14,112 nucleotides of DNA from Pseudomonadota bacterium (GTDB lineage: Bacteria > Pseudomonadota > Gammaproteobacteria > Xanthomonadales > Xanthomonadaceae): NCBI GenBank assembly GCA_025355485.1, contig JANXZP010000143.1, forward strand, positions 1-14,112, in the 5' to 3' direction. The position numbers and the translations under genes are program-made. The notes below the pieces were generated by a model that saw nothing but the letters and a program-made list of their open reading frames with translations, did no database searches and was not told the DNA's origin. Positions 1 through 6,933 of the stretch are shown piece by piece; the first letter of the stretch is position 1; every line of letters begins with the position of its first letter.

Positions 1-465
1 CGGTTTGCGCTCGTCGGCGGCGTTGCCCATCGTGCCCAGCAGGCCCTGCTGGAACGACTTCCACAGATCCATGTTCCGCTCGGTGAGCTGGTTGAGCATG
101 CTCCACGGCGTCTGCCCGATCAGGCTGTTGAGCTGGCTGCGGAACTGCGTCTGCTGTTCGAGGAACATCTGCATGCTGCGCTCGAGATAGCTGCCCATGA
201 AGCCCTGCAGGGAATCTCCGTAGAATCGGATGATCTGGCTGAGCAGTTCGGTGGACAGCATCGGCTGGCCGTCGTCCTCGTGCTCAGAGATGATCTGCAG
301 CAGCACCGAACGCGTGAGGTCGTCGCCGGTCTTGGCGTCGCGCACCTCGAAGCTTTCGTTCTCGACGATCAGCTGGCGTACGTCTTCGAGAGTGATGTAG
401 CTGGAGATCTCGGTGTCGTACAGGCGCCGGTTCGGATACTTCTTGATGATGCGGATTTGTGCCAT
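1..465 (-). CDS. phaR: Polyhydroxyalkanoate synthesis repressor PhaR (C-terminus cut by window edge)
   Basis: PhaR is a cytoplasmic DNA-binding protein that senses PHA polymer and represses phasin and its own gene; it leaves DNA when granules form. The frame reads without a stop from an ATG at 465 to base 1, giving 155 residues with the C-terminus outside the window. The N-terminus (MAQIRIIKKYPNRRLYDTE) is the highly conserved PHB/PHA accumulation regulator DNA-binding domain, about residues 1-62. A second, Gln/Met-rich region follows (about 65-145, with FMGSYLERSMQMF), matching the PHB_acc repeat region. The ribosome-binding site is weak (GGA about nine bases upstream). The family is usually about 170-200 residues, so little is missing. 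The nearby acetoacetyl-CoA reductase gene fits a PHA locus. Identity is confident; its regulon is not visible here. Confidence 0.93.
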   Translation of the reverse strand, partial: MAQIRIIKKYPNRRLYDTEISSYITLEDVRQLIVENESFEVRDAKTGDDLTRSVLLQIISEHEDDGQPMLSTELLSQIIRFYGDSLQGFMGSYLERSMQMFLEQQTQFRSQLNSLIGQTPWSMLNQLTERNMDLWKSFQQGLLGTMGNAADERKP

Positions 466-505
466 GCGACGGGTTTCCAGAAGGTATTGCGGCGCACCAG
501 AGACT

Positions 506-522
506 GCAGCATGGCGCAGCAT
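506..522. promoter_or_regulatory. Tandem GCAGCAT motif upstream of phaR (possible autoregulatory operator)
   Basis: GCAGCAT occurs at 506-512 and again at 516-522, a 10-base period that puts both copies on one face of the helix. They lie 41-57 bases upstream of the phaR start codon. Known PhaR operators are TGC/GCA-rich and phaR is autoregulated in well-studied species, so this is a plausible operator. That role is inference. The rest of the 189-base gap (466-654) shows no gene and no clear promoter hexamers. Confidence 0.3.
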
Positions 523-654
523 TCTGTTCGTTGCAAGCGTGTGACAGTCGGCGCATCACGCACGCGCGGTAGTGCGATGCGGTTCACTGCGCCGGATGCG
601 GTCCAAGACGACGTGCGGGCGGGGATGCGCGGCTGGTCGATACGCGAAAGCGTC

Positions 655-1122
655 TCAAGACTGAGATGCCATACGTTCAGATGGAGAGAGCCATTGGCCT
701 TCGCTTTCGATCGGCTTGCCGGTAAGAATCTGAGTGAAACCCGTGGCGTCGAAGTCAATCGCTCCATCGGGCCAATTGAGTTTTAAACGCCACTTGCATG
801 ACTCGTACCCAGTTGGATAAACCCGTTTCTCCCTTTCGACTTCATGCAACGAGAACGGCGAGATTGCCGATGTTGGTGTCACATAATCGAGCAGAATGCG
901 AAGGTCTTGAACGCCGTGGAAAGTCAGTGTTGCGGGAGCGATTAGGAATCTGAAATATCTGTCGGCTGGTCCGATCCATTCAAGAATGTGGTCGAGGTCG
1001 AGAGCCAGTTCACCGACTCCATCATCGCCCTCGATGATGCGCAAACCGTGAACATGGTTGTCGTGCCACGACATTTCGTCGTAGTCGTCTGTTGACCACG
1101 TTGATTTCAATTTCGTTTGCAT
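655..1122 (-). CDS. Conserved hypothetical protein, lower GC than neighbours
   Basis: A 155-residue soluble protein of unknown function. I chose the ATG at 1122 because the conserved-looking sequence begins there (MQTKLKSTW, then DEMSWHDNHVHGLRI). The open frame extends upstream to 1293, but that part is translation of a repeat. The protein has an N-terminal SWHDNxVHG segment, an acidic patch ELALDLDHILEW at about 37-48, and a C-terminal NWPDGAIDF...GFTQ segment. This pattern recalls a widespread family of uncharacterised bacterial proteins of about 150-170 residues; I know no assigned function. There is no signal peptide or membrane segment and no good Shine-Dalgarno. Its GC content is about 50% in the lines I counted, clearly below the adjacent genes. 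With the repeats just upstream, this suggests acquired DNA. The protein family assignment is from memory only. Confidence 0.72.
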   Translation of the reverse strand: MQTKLKSTWSTDDYDEMSWHDNHVHGLRIIEGDDGVGELALDLDHILEWIGPADRYFRFLIAPATLTFHGVQDLRILLDYVTPTSAISPFSLHEVEREKRVYPTGYESCKWRLKLNWPDGAIDFDATGFTQILTGKPIESEGQWLSPSERMASQS

Positions 1123-1147
1123 CAGGCACCAAGAGCGGTGAAAGTCA

Positions 1148-1204
1148 GGCAAGTAGCCATCCATGGCGCAGCCGCCCAGTCGGCATCCATGCCTCCTCCG
1201 GTAA
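1148..1204. repeat. Paired-core repeat, copy A
   Basis: This 57-base unit is about 80% identical to 1252-1307 in the same orientation, with a one-base gap. Read on the minus strand it carries CCATGGATGG (1166-1157), preceded about 16 bases earlier by a degenerate core CATGGATGCC near 1182-1191, and it ends in CTACTTGCC. It lies just upstream of the hypothetical gene at 655-1122 and may form its leader. No protein is assigned here, although the frame of that gene stays open through it. Confidence 0.7.
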
Positions 1205-1251
1205 AGCGCGTTCGATCTGCCACCGGCACAGCGGGCTTCACTGTTGTGTAT

Positions 1252-1307
1252 GGCAAGTAGCCGTCCATGGGTTGCCGCCCGTTCGCCATCCATGGCTCAC
1301 CTGGTAA
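1252..1307. repeat. Paired-core repeat, copy B
   Basis: This is the second copy of the unit at 1148-1204. On the minus strand it contains CCATGGATGG (1295-1286), a 15-base spacer, then CCATGGACGG (1270-1261) followed by CTACTTGCC, exactly as in copy A. It abuts the long hairpin at 1303-1355. The 47 bases between copies A and B (1205-1251) show nothing recognisable. Confidence 0.7.
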
Positions 1308-1355
1308 TCGTCGCGCGCACTGCCGATAGGGCAGTGCGCAAGCGCGACGATTACC
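1303..1355. repeat. Long bulged hairpin starting in the phbB stop codon
   Basis: The left arm (1303-1324) pairs with the right arm (1329-1355) over 22 base pairs. Fourteen pairs form the outer stem (GGTAATCGTCGCGC with GCGCGACGATTACC) and eight the inner stem (GCACTGCC with GGCAGTGC), separated by a four-base bulge on the right arm. The loop is about five bases. The right arm includes the phbB stop codon at 1351-1353. It could end phbB transcription, but no T-run follows on either strand, so it is not a canonical intrinsic terminator. It may equally be part of the adjacent repeat element or an mRNA 3'-end stabiliser. Confidence 0.75.
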
Positions 1356-2091
1356 AACCCATGTAATGCCCGCCATTCGCGGAGAGGTTGGCGCCGGTGA
1401 TCCACGCCGCTTCATCAGGCATGAAGAACGCGACTGCATAGGCGATTTCATCGGGTTTTCCGAGACGACCGATCGGAATCTGCGCAGTGATCTTCGCGCG
1501 CACTTCCTCGGGCACGGCCATCACCATGTCGGTGCCGATGTAGCCCGGCGAAACGGTGTTGACGGTGATGCCGAACTTCGCGTTTTCCTGCGCGAGCGAG
1601 ATCGTGAAGCCGTGCATGCCGGCCTTCGCGGCGGCGTAGTTGGCCTGGCCGTACTGGCCTTTCTGGCCGTTGATCGAGCTGATCTGCACGATCCGTCCCC
1701 ACTTGCGTTCGCGCATGCCGTCGATGACCTGGCGAGTCACGTTGAAGCACGAATCGAGGTTCGTGCTGATCACGTCGTGCCACTGCTTCGGATTCATCTT
1801 GTGGAAGGTGCCGTCGCGGGTGATGCCGGCGTTGTTGACGAGGATATCGACCGGGCCGATAGCGGTTTCCACCGCGCGCACCATCGCATCGGCGCTGGCG
1901 TAATCGGTCACATCGCCGGGGACGATGGTGACATCGAAGCCCTGGTCCTTCATCTGCGCCTGCCACGCGGTCGCCTTGGCTTCGTCGCGGAAGTTGGTCG
2001 CGACGCGATGGCCGAGGCTGGCCAGTCGCTGGACGATGGCGGTGCCGATGCCGCCGGTGCCGCCGGTGACAAGTGCGGTGCGTGTGGTCAT
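1351..2091 (-). CDS. phbB: Acetoacetyl-CoA reductase (NADPH-dependent SDR)
   Basis: This enzyme reduces acetoacetyl-CoA to (R)-3-hydroxybutyryl-CoA, the monomer for PHB synthase, in the cytoplasm. The 246-residue protein is a full-length short-chain dehydrogenase. It has the cofactor motif TGGTGGIG at 9-16, NNAG at 86-89, and a catalytic set N111, S139, Y152 and K156 (YxxxK). The stretch NVTRQVIDGMRERKWGRIV and the segment INGQKGQYGQ before the catalytic Tyr match the PhaB/PhbB subfamily rather than FabG. The C-terminal NGGHYMGW also fits PhaB. The ATG at 2091 has a good ribosome-binding site (AAAGGGGAA, about five bases upstream). It sits 64 bases after gluQ and two genes from phaR. No thiolase or PHA synthase gene is in the window. 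FabG activity is a less likely alternative. Confidence 0.92.
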   Translation of the reverse strand: MTTRTALVTGGTGGIGTAIVQRLASLGHRVATNFRDEAKATAWQAQMKDQGFDVTIVPGDVTDYASADAMVRAVETAIGPVDILVNNAGITRDGTFHKMNPKQWHDVISTNLDSCFNVTRQVIDGMRERKWGRIVQISSINGQKGQYGQANYAAAKAGMHGFTISLAQENAKFGITVNTVSPGYIGTDMVMAVPEEVRAKITAQIPIGRLGKPDEIAYAVAFFMPDEAAWITGANLSANGGHYMGW

Positions 2092-2155
2092 GGTGTTCCC
2101 CTTTGTTGTCGTTGAAAGTTGCGATCTGGCCCGGATCGATTCTACGCCGCGCCGA

Positions 2156-3034
2156 TTACGGAACGGCGATGCGCTGCAACACGCGCTCTATCCGGATCGG
2201 GTCGAATGCGTCCAGCGCGCGCCGCAGCAAGGCATCGGCGGTCCGCGCACCAGCGATCGCGGCCGCATCCTGGCCCAGGAAGGCATACGCTGCATGCAGC
2301 GCGGGCAATGGATCGGCCGCATCGATCGGCAATGCCGCACTGGACTTGGCGAGCTTGCGGCCATCGGCATCCACCGCCAGCGGAAGATGTGCGTAGGCTG
2401 GCGTCGACAGGCCCAGCGCACGTTGCAGCAGGATCTGCCGCGGCGTGGAGTCGAGCAGATCGGCGCCGCGCACGATTTGGGTGATGCCTTGCGCGGCATC
2501 ATCGACCACGACCGCGAGCTGGTAGGCCCAGAGTCCGTCGGCGCGACGCAGCACGAAATCGCCTATCTGCTCGCGCGCGGATTGCTCGAAGCGGCCCTGG
2601 ATCGAGTCGTCGAAACCGATGCGCTCGTCGCCAACGCGCAAGCGGATCGCTGGCTGGCGCATCGCATCGGCATGCACGCAGCCGCGATGCACGCCCGCAT
2701 CGGCCGCGAGATCGCTGCGGCTACAGCGGCATTCGAAGGCGGTTCCATCACGCAGCAATCGATCCAGCGTCGCGGCGTACGCATCGCTACGCGTGCTTTG
2801 CCACAGGATCGGTTCGTCCGAATGCAGGCCACATGCCTTCAGGGTTTCGATCTGCTGCTGGGCTGCGCCGGGAATTTCGCGTGGCGGGTCGATGTTCTCG
2901 ATTCGCAGCAGCCAGTCGCCACCATCGCGTCGCGCGATCAGCCAGCTGCCCAGAGCAGCGACCAGCGAGCCGAAATGCAGCGGTCCGGTCGGGGAGGGCG
3001 CGAAGCGGCCACGGTAGCGTGCAGGCGTCGGCAT
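2156..3034 (-). CDS. gluQ: Glutamyl-Q tRNA(Asp) synthetase
   Basis: GluQ-RS attaches glutamate to the queuosine base at position 34 of tRNA(Asp). It resembles the catalytic half of GluRS without the anticodon-binding domain. The 292-residue length (from ATG 3034) fits this truncated form. Visible motifs are FAPSPTGPLHFGS (HIGH-type class I signature) at about 11-23, a probable zinc site with C102, C104, H116 and C119, and KLAKS at 227-231 in place of KMSKS. A TTG at 3046, in frame four codons earlier, has AAGGA about eight bases upstream and could be the true start. The ATG places the start closer to the conserved core. The gene lies between fimX (65-base gap) and phbB. In many gammaproteobacteria gluQ follows dksA; here it does not. 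Confidence 0.93.
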   Translation of the reverse strand: MPTPARYRGRFAPSPTGPLHFGSLVAALGSWLIARRDGGDWLLRIENIDPPREIPGAAQQQIETLKACGLHSDEPILWQSTRSDAYAATLDRLLRDGTAFECRCSRSDLAADAGVHRGCVHADAMRQPAIRLRVGDERIGFDDSIQGRFEQSAREQIGDFVLRRADGLWAYQLAVVVDDAAQGITQIVRGADLLDSTPRQILLQRALGLSTPAYAHLPLAVDADGRKLAKSSAALPIDAADPLPALHAAYAFLGQDAAAIAGARTADALLRRALDAFDPIRIERVLQRIAVP

Positions 3035-3099
3035 CGGCCGAATCAATCACGCCGTCCTTGCGCAGCGGAAGCGCCGCATGACGAACGCATCGCGGGGAC

Positions 3100-5175
3100 T
3101 CAGCTGAAATCGTAGTTCATGTCCGGGCCGGCCATGGCGAGGAAATGTCCCTCGACATAGTCCACCCCGATCGAGAACAGCGCGCTCATGCTCGCCGCGT
3201 CCTGGACGAACTCGGTGATGACCTGTTTGCCGGCGCGATGCGCTTCGTCGTTGATTGCGCGCAGTTTTTTCTGGTTCTCTGGGTTCTTCGCCAAGTCGGT
3301 CATGAAGGCGCGGTCGATCTTGAGGAAGGTCGGATCGACATGGCTGAGCAACTGGAACGAATTCAAACCCGATCCGAACTGCTCGAGCGCGAGCCGGCAG
3401 CCATGCGGCTGGATCGTGCGCTGCAATTCCTGGGTCGCCCGCAGGTTGGTGAACACCTTGGGCTCCTGGATCTCGAGCACAAGCTTGTCGCCGGGGGCGC
3501 CGTTGTTTTTCAGTTGCTCGACGATCAATGCGCCCAGCCCTCCTTCGATCAGCGAGTTCGGCGTGACCTTGACGAACAAGGTGGTGTCCTTGCCGGCCTT
3601 CTTGCGTTCGGCCAGCAATTCGATCGCGCGCGATACCACCCAGCGGTCGATGTCGTCGAGCAGGCCGTGCTCCTCGGCGATCGGCAGGAAACTCATCGGC
3701 GGAACGATCTCGCCGCCGGCGCCCTTCATGCGCAACAGGGTTTCGTAGGTTTCCCCGGACTGGCCGTGCATGCCGATGATCGGCTGGTAATGCAGCACGA
3801 AACCGTCGCCGGCCAGCGCGTCGCGGATGCGCTGCACCCATGCCGCGATGCGCTCGGTTTCGGCGCGGTCGCGCGCGGACGGATCGAAGATCTCGACCCG
3901 GTTGCCGCCCAGGTTCGCGCTCGAGTTCGACGCCTGGCTGGCCTTGCCCAGCACCTGTTGCAGGCTGGCGATCTTCTCGCCGATCTGCACGCCGCCGATG
4001 CTCATGGTGATGCTCACCGAGCGCCCGCCGACCTCGACGATGAAACCCTCGAACGCCGCGCGAATGCTTTCGGCGATTTCGGCGCTCTCGCGCGGCGACG
4101 ATTCGGCCCGGAGCACCGCGAAATCGTGGTCGGAAAAACGCGCGCACAGGCCGGTGTCGCCGACGACTTCCTGCAGCCGCGCAGCCAGCCTCGCCAGCAG
4201 TTCGTCGCTGTGGGCGATGCCGATGTCCAGCGTCAAGGTACTGTAGTGGTCGGGTTCGATCAGCAGCAACAACTGGTCGTTGCGCCCGGCGGCCGCGGCC
4301 GACACCGCGGCCTCGAGTTGTTCGAGGAAGTGCCTGCGGTTGGACAGGCCGGTGGTCTGGTCGCGGTAGCGCAGTTCGTCGAGTTCGCGCGCCATGTCGG
4401 CGTCGATCGCGCGCTGCCGGAAGATGATCTGCAGGCAGTTTTCGCCCTCGTACTTGGCTTGCGCGAACTCCATGGTTGCGTCGAAGTCCGAACCGTCCGC
4501 GCGGCGCGCGCGCAGTTCCATCGATTTCGGCGGCGGCTCGCCCTTGGCCAGGTCCTTGAGCAACTGCTTGAACCGTTCGGCATCCGACGAGGCCACCATA
4601 TCCAGCAACGGCAGGCCTTCGACATCGAGAAAATCCTCGTAGCCGAACATGTCGAGGTAGGCCTGGTTGGCGCGGATGTGCATGCCTTCGTGCGAGTAGG
4701 CGATCGGATCGCGCGAGGAGGCGATCAGCGAGTTGCAGCGGCGTTCGGAATCATTCATCGCTGCTTCGATCCGGCGCAGCGCGCGGCGATCCTCGAGCAC
4801 GCCGAATTCGTTGCGAACCACCAGCCGCAGGTGTTCCGGTCGCCCGCGCAGGGCGACGTCGCGCGCGCCGGCGATCAGGGTTTCGATCACCCGATCTTCG
4901 TCGAGCTTGGATGCGGTGGCGATGACCGGGATGTCCTTGCCGCTCGCGTTCACTGCGAGCATGGCGTCGGCGAAGCTGACGGTCTTCGCATCCAGCGAGA
5001 CCAGCACCATGTCGACCGAGCCTTCACCGAGTTGCGCGACAAGTTCGGCCGCATCCTTCGGGCGCTGCGGGCGCACGGCCAGGCCGCCATTGCGCAGAAC
5101 GCTGATCAGGTGCTCGGCATCTTCGAGCTGGTCTTCCACCAGCATCAGACGGATCACGGTTTCGTTGGCGGCCAT
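3100..5175 (-). CDS. fimX: FimX-like REC-PAS-GGDEF-EAL c-di-GMP receptor, enzymatically degenerate
   Basis: FimX binds c-di-GMP through a non-catalytic EAL domain and promotes type IV pilus assembly and twitching, working with PilZ and PilB. From ATG 5175 the protein has 691 residues, about the length of Pseudomonas FimX. The order is REC (about 1-125), PAS (about 140-260), GGDEF (about 265-430) and EAL (about 440-685). The receiver has Ser60 (MVLVSLD) where the phosphoacceptor Asp is expected. The GGDEF signature reads SDHDF (348-352). In the EAL domain the signature is ETL (478-480) and the usual DDFG is EQFG (598-601), so the metal-binding acidic pair is lost, while QPI and KIDR (619-622) remain. 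Cyclase and phosphodiesterase activity are therefore unlikely. The C-terminal GVDYVEGHFL and MNYDF ending fit FimX. A GTG two codons upstream (5181) is an alternative start. No pil gene is adjacent. Confidence 0.85.
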   Translation of the reverse strand: MAANETVIRLMLVEDQLEDAEHLISVLRNGGLAVRPQRPKDAAELVAQLGEGSVDMVLVSLDAKTVSFADAMLAVNASGKDIPVIATASKLDEDRVIETLIAGARDVALRGRPEHLRLVVRNEFGVLEDRRALRRIEAAMNDSERRCNSLIASSRDPIAYSHEGMHIRANQAYLDMFGYEDFLDVEGLPLLDMVASSDAERFKQLLKDLAKGEPPPKSMELRARRADGSDFDATMEFAQAKYEGENCLQIIFRQRAIDADMARELDELRYRDQTTGLSNRRHFLEQLEAAVSAAAAGRNDQLLLLIEPDHYSTLTLDIGIAHSDELLARLAARLQEVVGDTGLCARFSDHDFAVLRAESSPRESAEIAESIRAAFEGFIVEVGGRSVSITMSIGGVQIGEKIASLQQVLGKASQASNSSANLGGNRVEIFDPSARDRAETERIAAWVQRIRDALAGDGFVLHYQPIIGMHGQSGETYETLLRMKGAGGEIVPPMSFLPIAEEHGLLDDIDRWVVSRAIELLAERKKAGKDTTLFVKVTPNSLIEGGLGALIVEQLKNNGAPGDKLVLEIQEPKVFTNLRATQELQRTIQPHGCRLALEQFGSGLNSFQLLSHVDPTFLKIDRAFMTDLAKNPENQKKLRAINDEAHRAGKQVITEFVQDAASMSALFSIGVDYVEGHFLAMAGPDMNYDFS

Positions 5176-5249
5176 GCTCACACTCTAAGGACTTCAACGG
5201 GTTATTTACGCTTATTCGTGCAATTTCGCCATGCAATATGTGAATTGAA
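5176..5249 (-). promoter_or_regulatory. AT-rich promoter candidate for the fimX-like gene
   Basis: The 74 bases between epmB and the fimX-like gene are strikingly AT-rich for this genome (for example 5202-5216 and 5231-5257). This suggests a separate promoter for the gene rather than simple read-through from epmB. No hexamer pair with good spacing can be fixed; TTGCAT on the minus strand near 5236 is one possible -35 element. No terminator hairpin for epmB is visible. Confidence 0.3.
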
Positions 5250-6251
5250 TCACAAAATCGTCTTGTTCGGCTCGCCGGCGACCTCGCGCACCAGTCGCGG
5301 CACCAGGTAGCCTGGCAGTCGCGCCATCAAGGCTGCGTGTAGGCTGCGGGCCGCATCGTCGTCCACTTCGAAATGCGCCGCGCCCGAAACGCGATCGAGT
5401 TGGTGCAGGTAATAGGGCAGCACGCCGGCGTCGAACAGCCGCAGCGACAGCGCGGCCAGGTCGTCGGCATTGTCGTTCACCCCGCGCAGCAGCACCGACT
5501 GGTTCAGCAGTGTGGCCCCGGCGGCGCGCAATGCGTCCAGCGCGGCATCGACCTCGGCATCGAATTCGTTGGCATGGTTGGCATGGATCACGATCACGAC
5601 CTGTTGCGGCAGCTTGCGCAACCAGGCCAGCAATTCGGCATCCACGCGTTCGGGCAGCACCACCGGCAGCCGCGTATGGATGCGCAGGCGCCGCACATGA
5701 TGGATGCCCGCCAGTGCATCGGTGAACTCGGTGAGTTTCGCGGTCGACAACGACAGCGGATCGCCGCCGGACAGCAATACTTCCTCGATGCCCGCATCGG
5801 CGCGCAGATAGTCCAGCGCCGCATGCCAGTGTCTCGCGGCCGCGGTTTCCTCGGCATAAGGAAAATGGCGGCGGAAGCAGTAGCGGCAATGCACCGCGCA
5901 ACTTCCCGTCGCGACTAGCAGCGCGCGCCCTTCGTATTTGTGGATCACGCCGGTGGCTCCGCGCGCGTCGTCGTCGCCGACCGCATCGAGGGCGAAACCC
6001 GCGACGATCCGTTCTTCGTCGATCACCGGTAGCACCTGGCGCAACAGCGGATCGCGCGGATCGCCGCGGCGCATTTTCGCGACGAAACCGCGCGGCACGC
6101 GCAGCGGGAACTGCGCGGCAGCGGCATCCGACAGACTGGCGGCCAGATCGGTCAGGTCAAGCAGACGCAGCAGTTCGCGCGGATCGCGTACGGCGTCGCG
6201 CCATGACTGTTGCCAGCGCGGCTGCGCTGCAAGGGCCTGAGCGGTTATCAT
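5250..6251 (-). CDS. epmB: EF-P beta-lysylation protein EpmB (lysine 2,3-aminomutase-like radical SAM enzyme)
   Basis: EpmB converts (S)-alpha-lysine to (R)-beta-lysine, which EpmA ligates to Lys34 of elongation factor P. From ATG 6251 the protein has 333 residues, close to E. coli EpmB and much shorter than catabolic lysine aminomutases. The radical-SAM cluster motif CAVHCRYC gives C118, C122 and C125. LLSGGDPLSL lies at 159-168. The C-terminal PGYLVPRLVREVAGEPNK supplies the probable PLP lysine K330. A TTG 13 codons upstream (6290) is open but adds no conserved sequence. The gene is divergent from efp, its substrate's gene, with 106 bases between the starts. That context makes the EF-P role secure. 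No epmA is in the window. Confidence 0.95.
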   Translation of the reverse strand: MITAQALAAQPRWQQSWRDAVRDPRELLRLLDLTDLAASLSDAAAAQFPLRVPRGFVAKMRRGDPRDPLLRQVLPVIDEERIVAGFALDAVGDDDARGATGVIHKYEGRALLVATGSCAVHCRYCFRRHFPYAEETAAARHWHAALDYLRADAGIEEVLLSGGDPLSLSTAKLTEFTDALAGIHHVRRLRIHTRLPVVLPERVDAELLAWLRKLPQQVVIVIHANHANEFDAEVDAALDALRAAGATLLNQSVLLRGVNDNADDLAALSLRLFDAGVLPYYLHQLDRVSGAAHFEVDDDAARSLHAALMARLPGYLVPRLVREVAGEPNKTIL

Positions 6252-6263
6252 ATCGAGTTGCGG

Positions 6264-6281
6264 AACCGCATCGCTGCGGTT
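6264..6281. promoter_or_regulatory. Inverted repeat in the epmB-efp divergent region
   Basis: AACCGCA (6264-6270) and TGCGGTT (6275-6281) form a perfect 7-base inverted repeat with a 4-base spacer. It lies 13-30 bases upstream of the epmB ATG, inside its probable leader. It could be an operator or a leader hairpin. There is no direct evidence of function. Confidence 0.35.
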
Positions 6282-6315
6282 TCGATCCAACCATCCTTAT
6301 CCAGCCACCAGTGTA

Positions 6316-6333
6316 GCCGTTCCCGCGAACGGC
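6316..6333. promoter_or_regulatory. Inverted repeat in the efp 5' leader region
   Basis: GCCGTTC (6316-6322) and GAACGGC (6327-6333) are a perfect 7-base inverted repeat around CCGC. It ends 24 bases before the efp start codon, just ahead of the efp ribosome-binding site (GGAG, 6346-6349, 8 bases from the ATG). Promoters for both genes must lie between 6252 and 6357, but I cannot place the hexamers with confidence. Confidence 0.35.
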
Positions 6334-6357
6334 CCGCACGTCCACGGAGTGTTTTGC

Positions 6358-6924
6358 ATGGCCAATTACGGCATGAACGACGTCAAGAACGGCATGAAGA
6401 TCATCGTCAATGCCGAACCCTGCGTGATTACCGAAACCGAATACGTCAAACCGGGCAAGGGCCAGGCGTTCACCCGCATCAAATACCGCTTCATCAAGTC
6501 CGGTCGCGTGGTCGAGCTGACGATGAAGGCGACCGATTCGCTCGAAGCGGCCGACGTGGTCGATACCGACATGCAGTTCCTCTACGCCGACGGCGAACAC
6601 TGGCACTTCATGCAGAGCGAAACTTTCGAGCAGGTGCAGGCCGACGCCACCGGCGTGGGCGATGCCGCGAAATTCCTCAAGGGCGAAGAGCACTGCGTGG
6701 TCACGCTGTGGAACGGCACCCCGATCGCCGTGCAGCCGCCGAATTTCGTCGAACTCAAGATCGTCGAAACCGACCCCGGCGTGCGCGGCGACACTTCCGG
6801 CGGCGGCGGCAAGCCGGCCAAGCTCGAAACCGGCGCGGTCGTGCGCGTGCCGCTGTTCGTCGGCCAGGACGAGATCATCAAGGTCGACACCCGCAGCGGC
6901 GAATATGTGTCGCGGGTCAAATAA
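6358..6924 (+). CDS. efp: Translation elongation factor P
   Basis: EF-P enters the ribosomal E site and relieves stalling at polyproline stretches. The 188-residue length is typical. The start ATG 6358 has GGAG eight bases upstream, and the frame gives MANYGMNDVKNG. An in-frame GTG three codons upstream is not needed. The N-terminal KOW-like domain carries the loop KPGKGQAF at 31-38, with Lys34 as the modification site. The central and C-terminal OB domains follow, with the family signature DPGVRGDTSGGGGKPA at about 142-157. Lys34 in this context with a neighbouring epmB predicts beta-lysylation rather than the rhamnosylated Arg32 type. The amidohydrolase gene starts nine bases after the stop, so the two are probably co-transcribed. 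Confidence 0.98.
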   Translation: MANYGMNDVKNGMKIIVNAEPCVITETEYVKPGKGQAFTRIKYRFIKSGRVVELTMKATDSLEAADVVDTDMQFLYADGEHWHFMQSETFEQVQADATGVGDAAKFLKGEEHCVVTLWNGTPIAVQPPNFVELKIVETDPGVRGDTSGGGGKPAKLETGAVVRVPLFVGQDEIIKVDTRSGEYVSRVK

Positions 6925-6933
6925 CACGCAGGT

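Noticed and set aside
1123..1293. N-terminal extension of the hypothetical protein to 1293
   Set aside because: The extra 57 codons translate the dispersed repeat (MDGYLPDF-like text) and precede the conserved-looking start at 1122.
1148..1307. CRISPR-like array
   Set aside because: There are only two long, diverged units with unequal composition and no regular spacers or cas genes.
1366..2115. A 249-codon plus-strand open frame opposite phbB
   Set aside because: It mirrors a full-length SDR with catalytic Y152 and K156; the reverse product is low-complexity His/Asp/Ala.
5221..5245. A sigma-54-like TGGC...TTGC promoter upstream of the fimX-like gene
   Set aside because: On the minus strand the GG and GC are only seven bases apart instead of the required ten.
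3145..5310. A 721-codon open frame on the plus strand opposite the fimX-like gene
   Set aside because: It is antisense to a gene with clear REC, PAS, GGDEF and EAL domains. Its translation is His/Arg/Gln/Asp-rich with no recognisable domain. Such frames are common in GC-rich codon usage.
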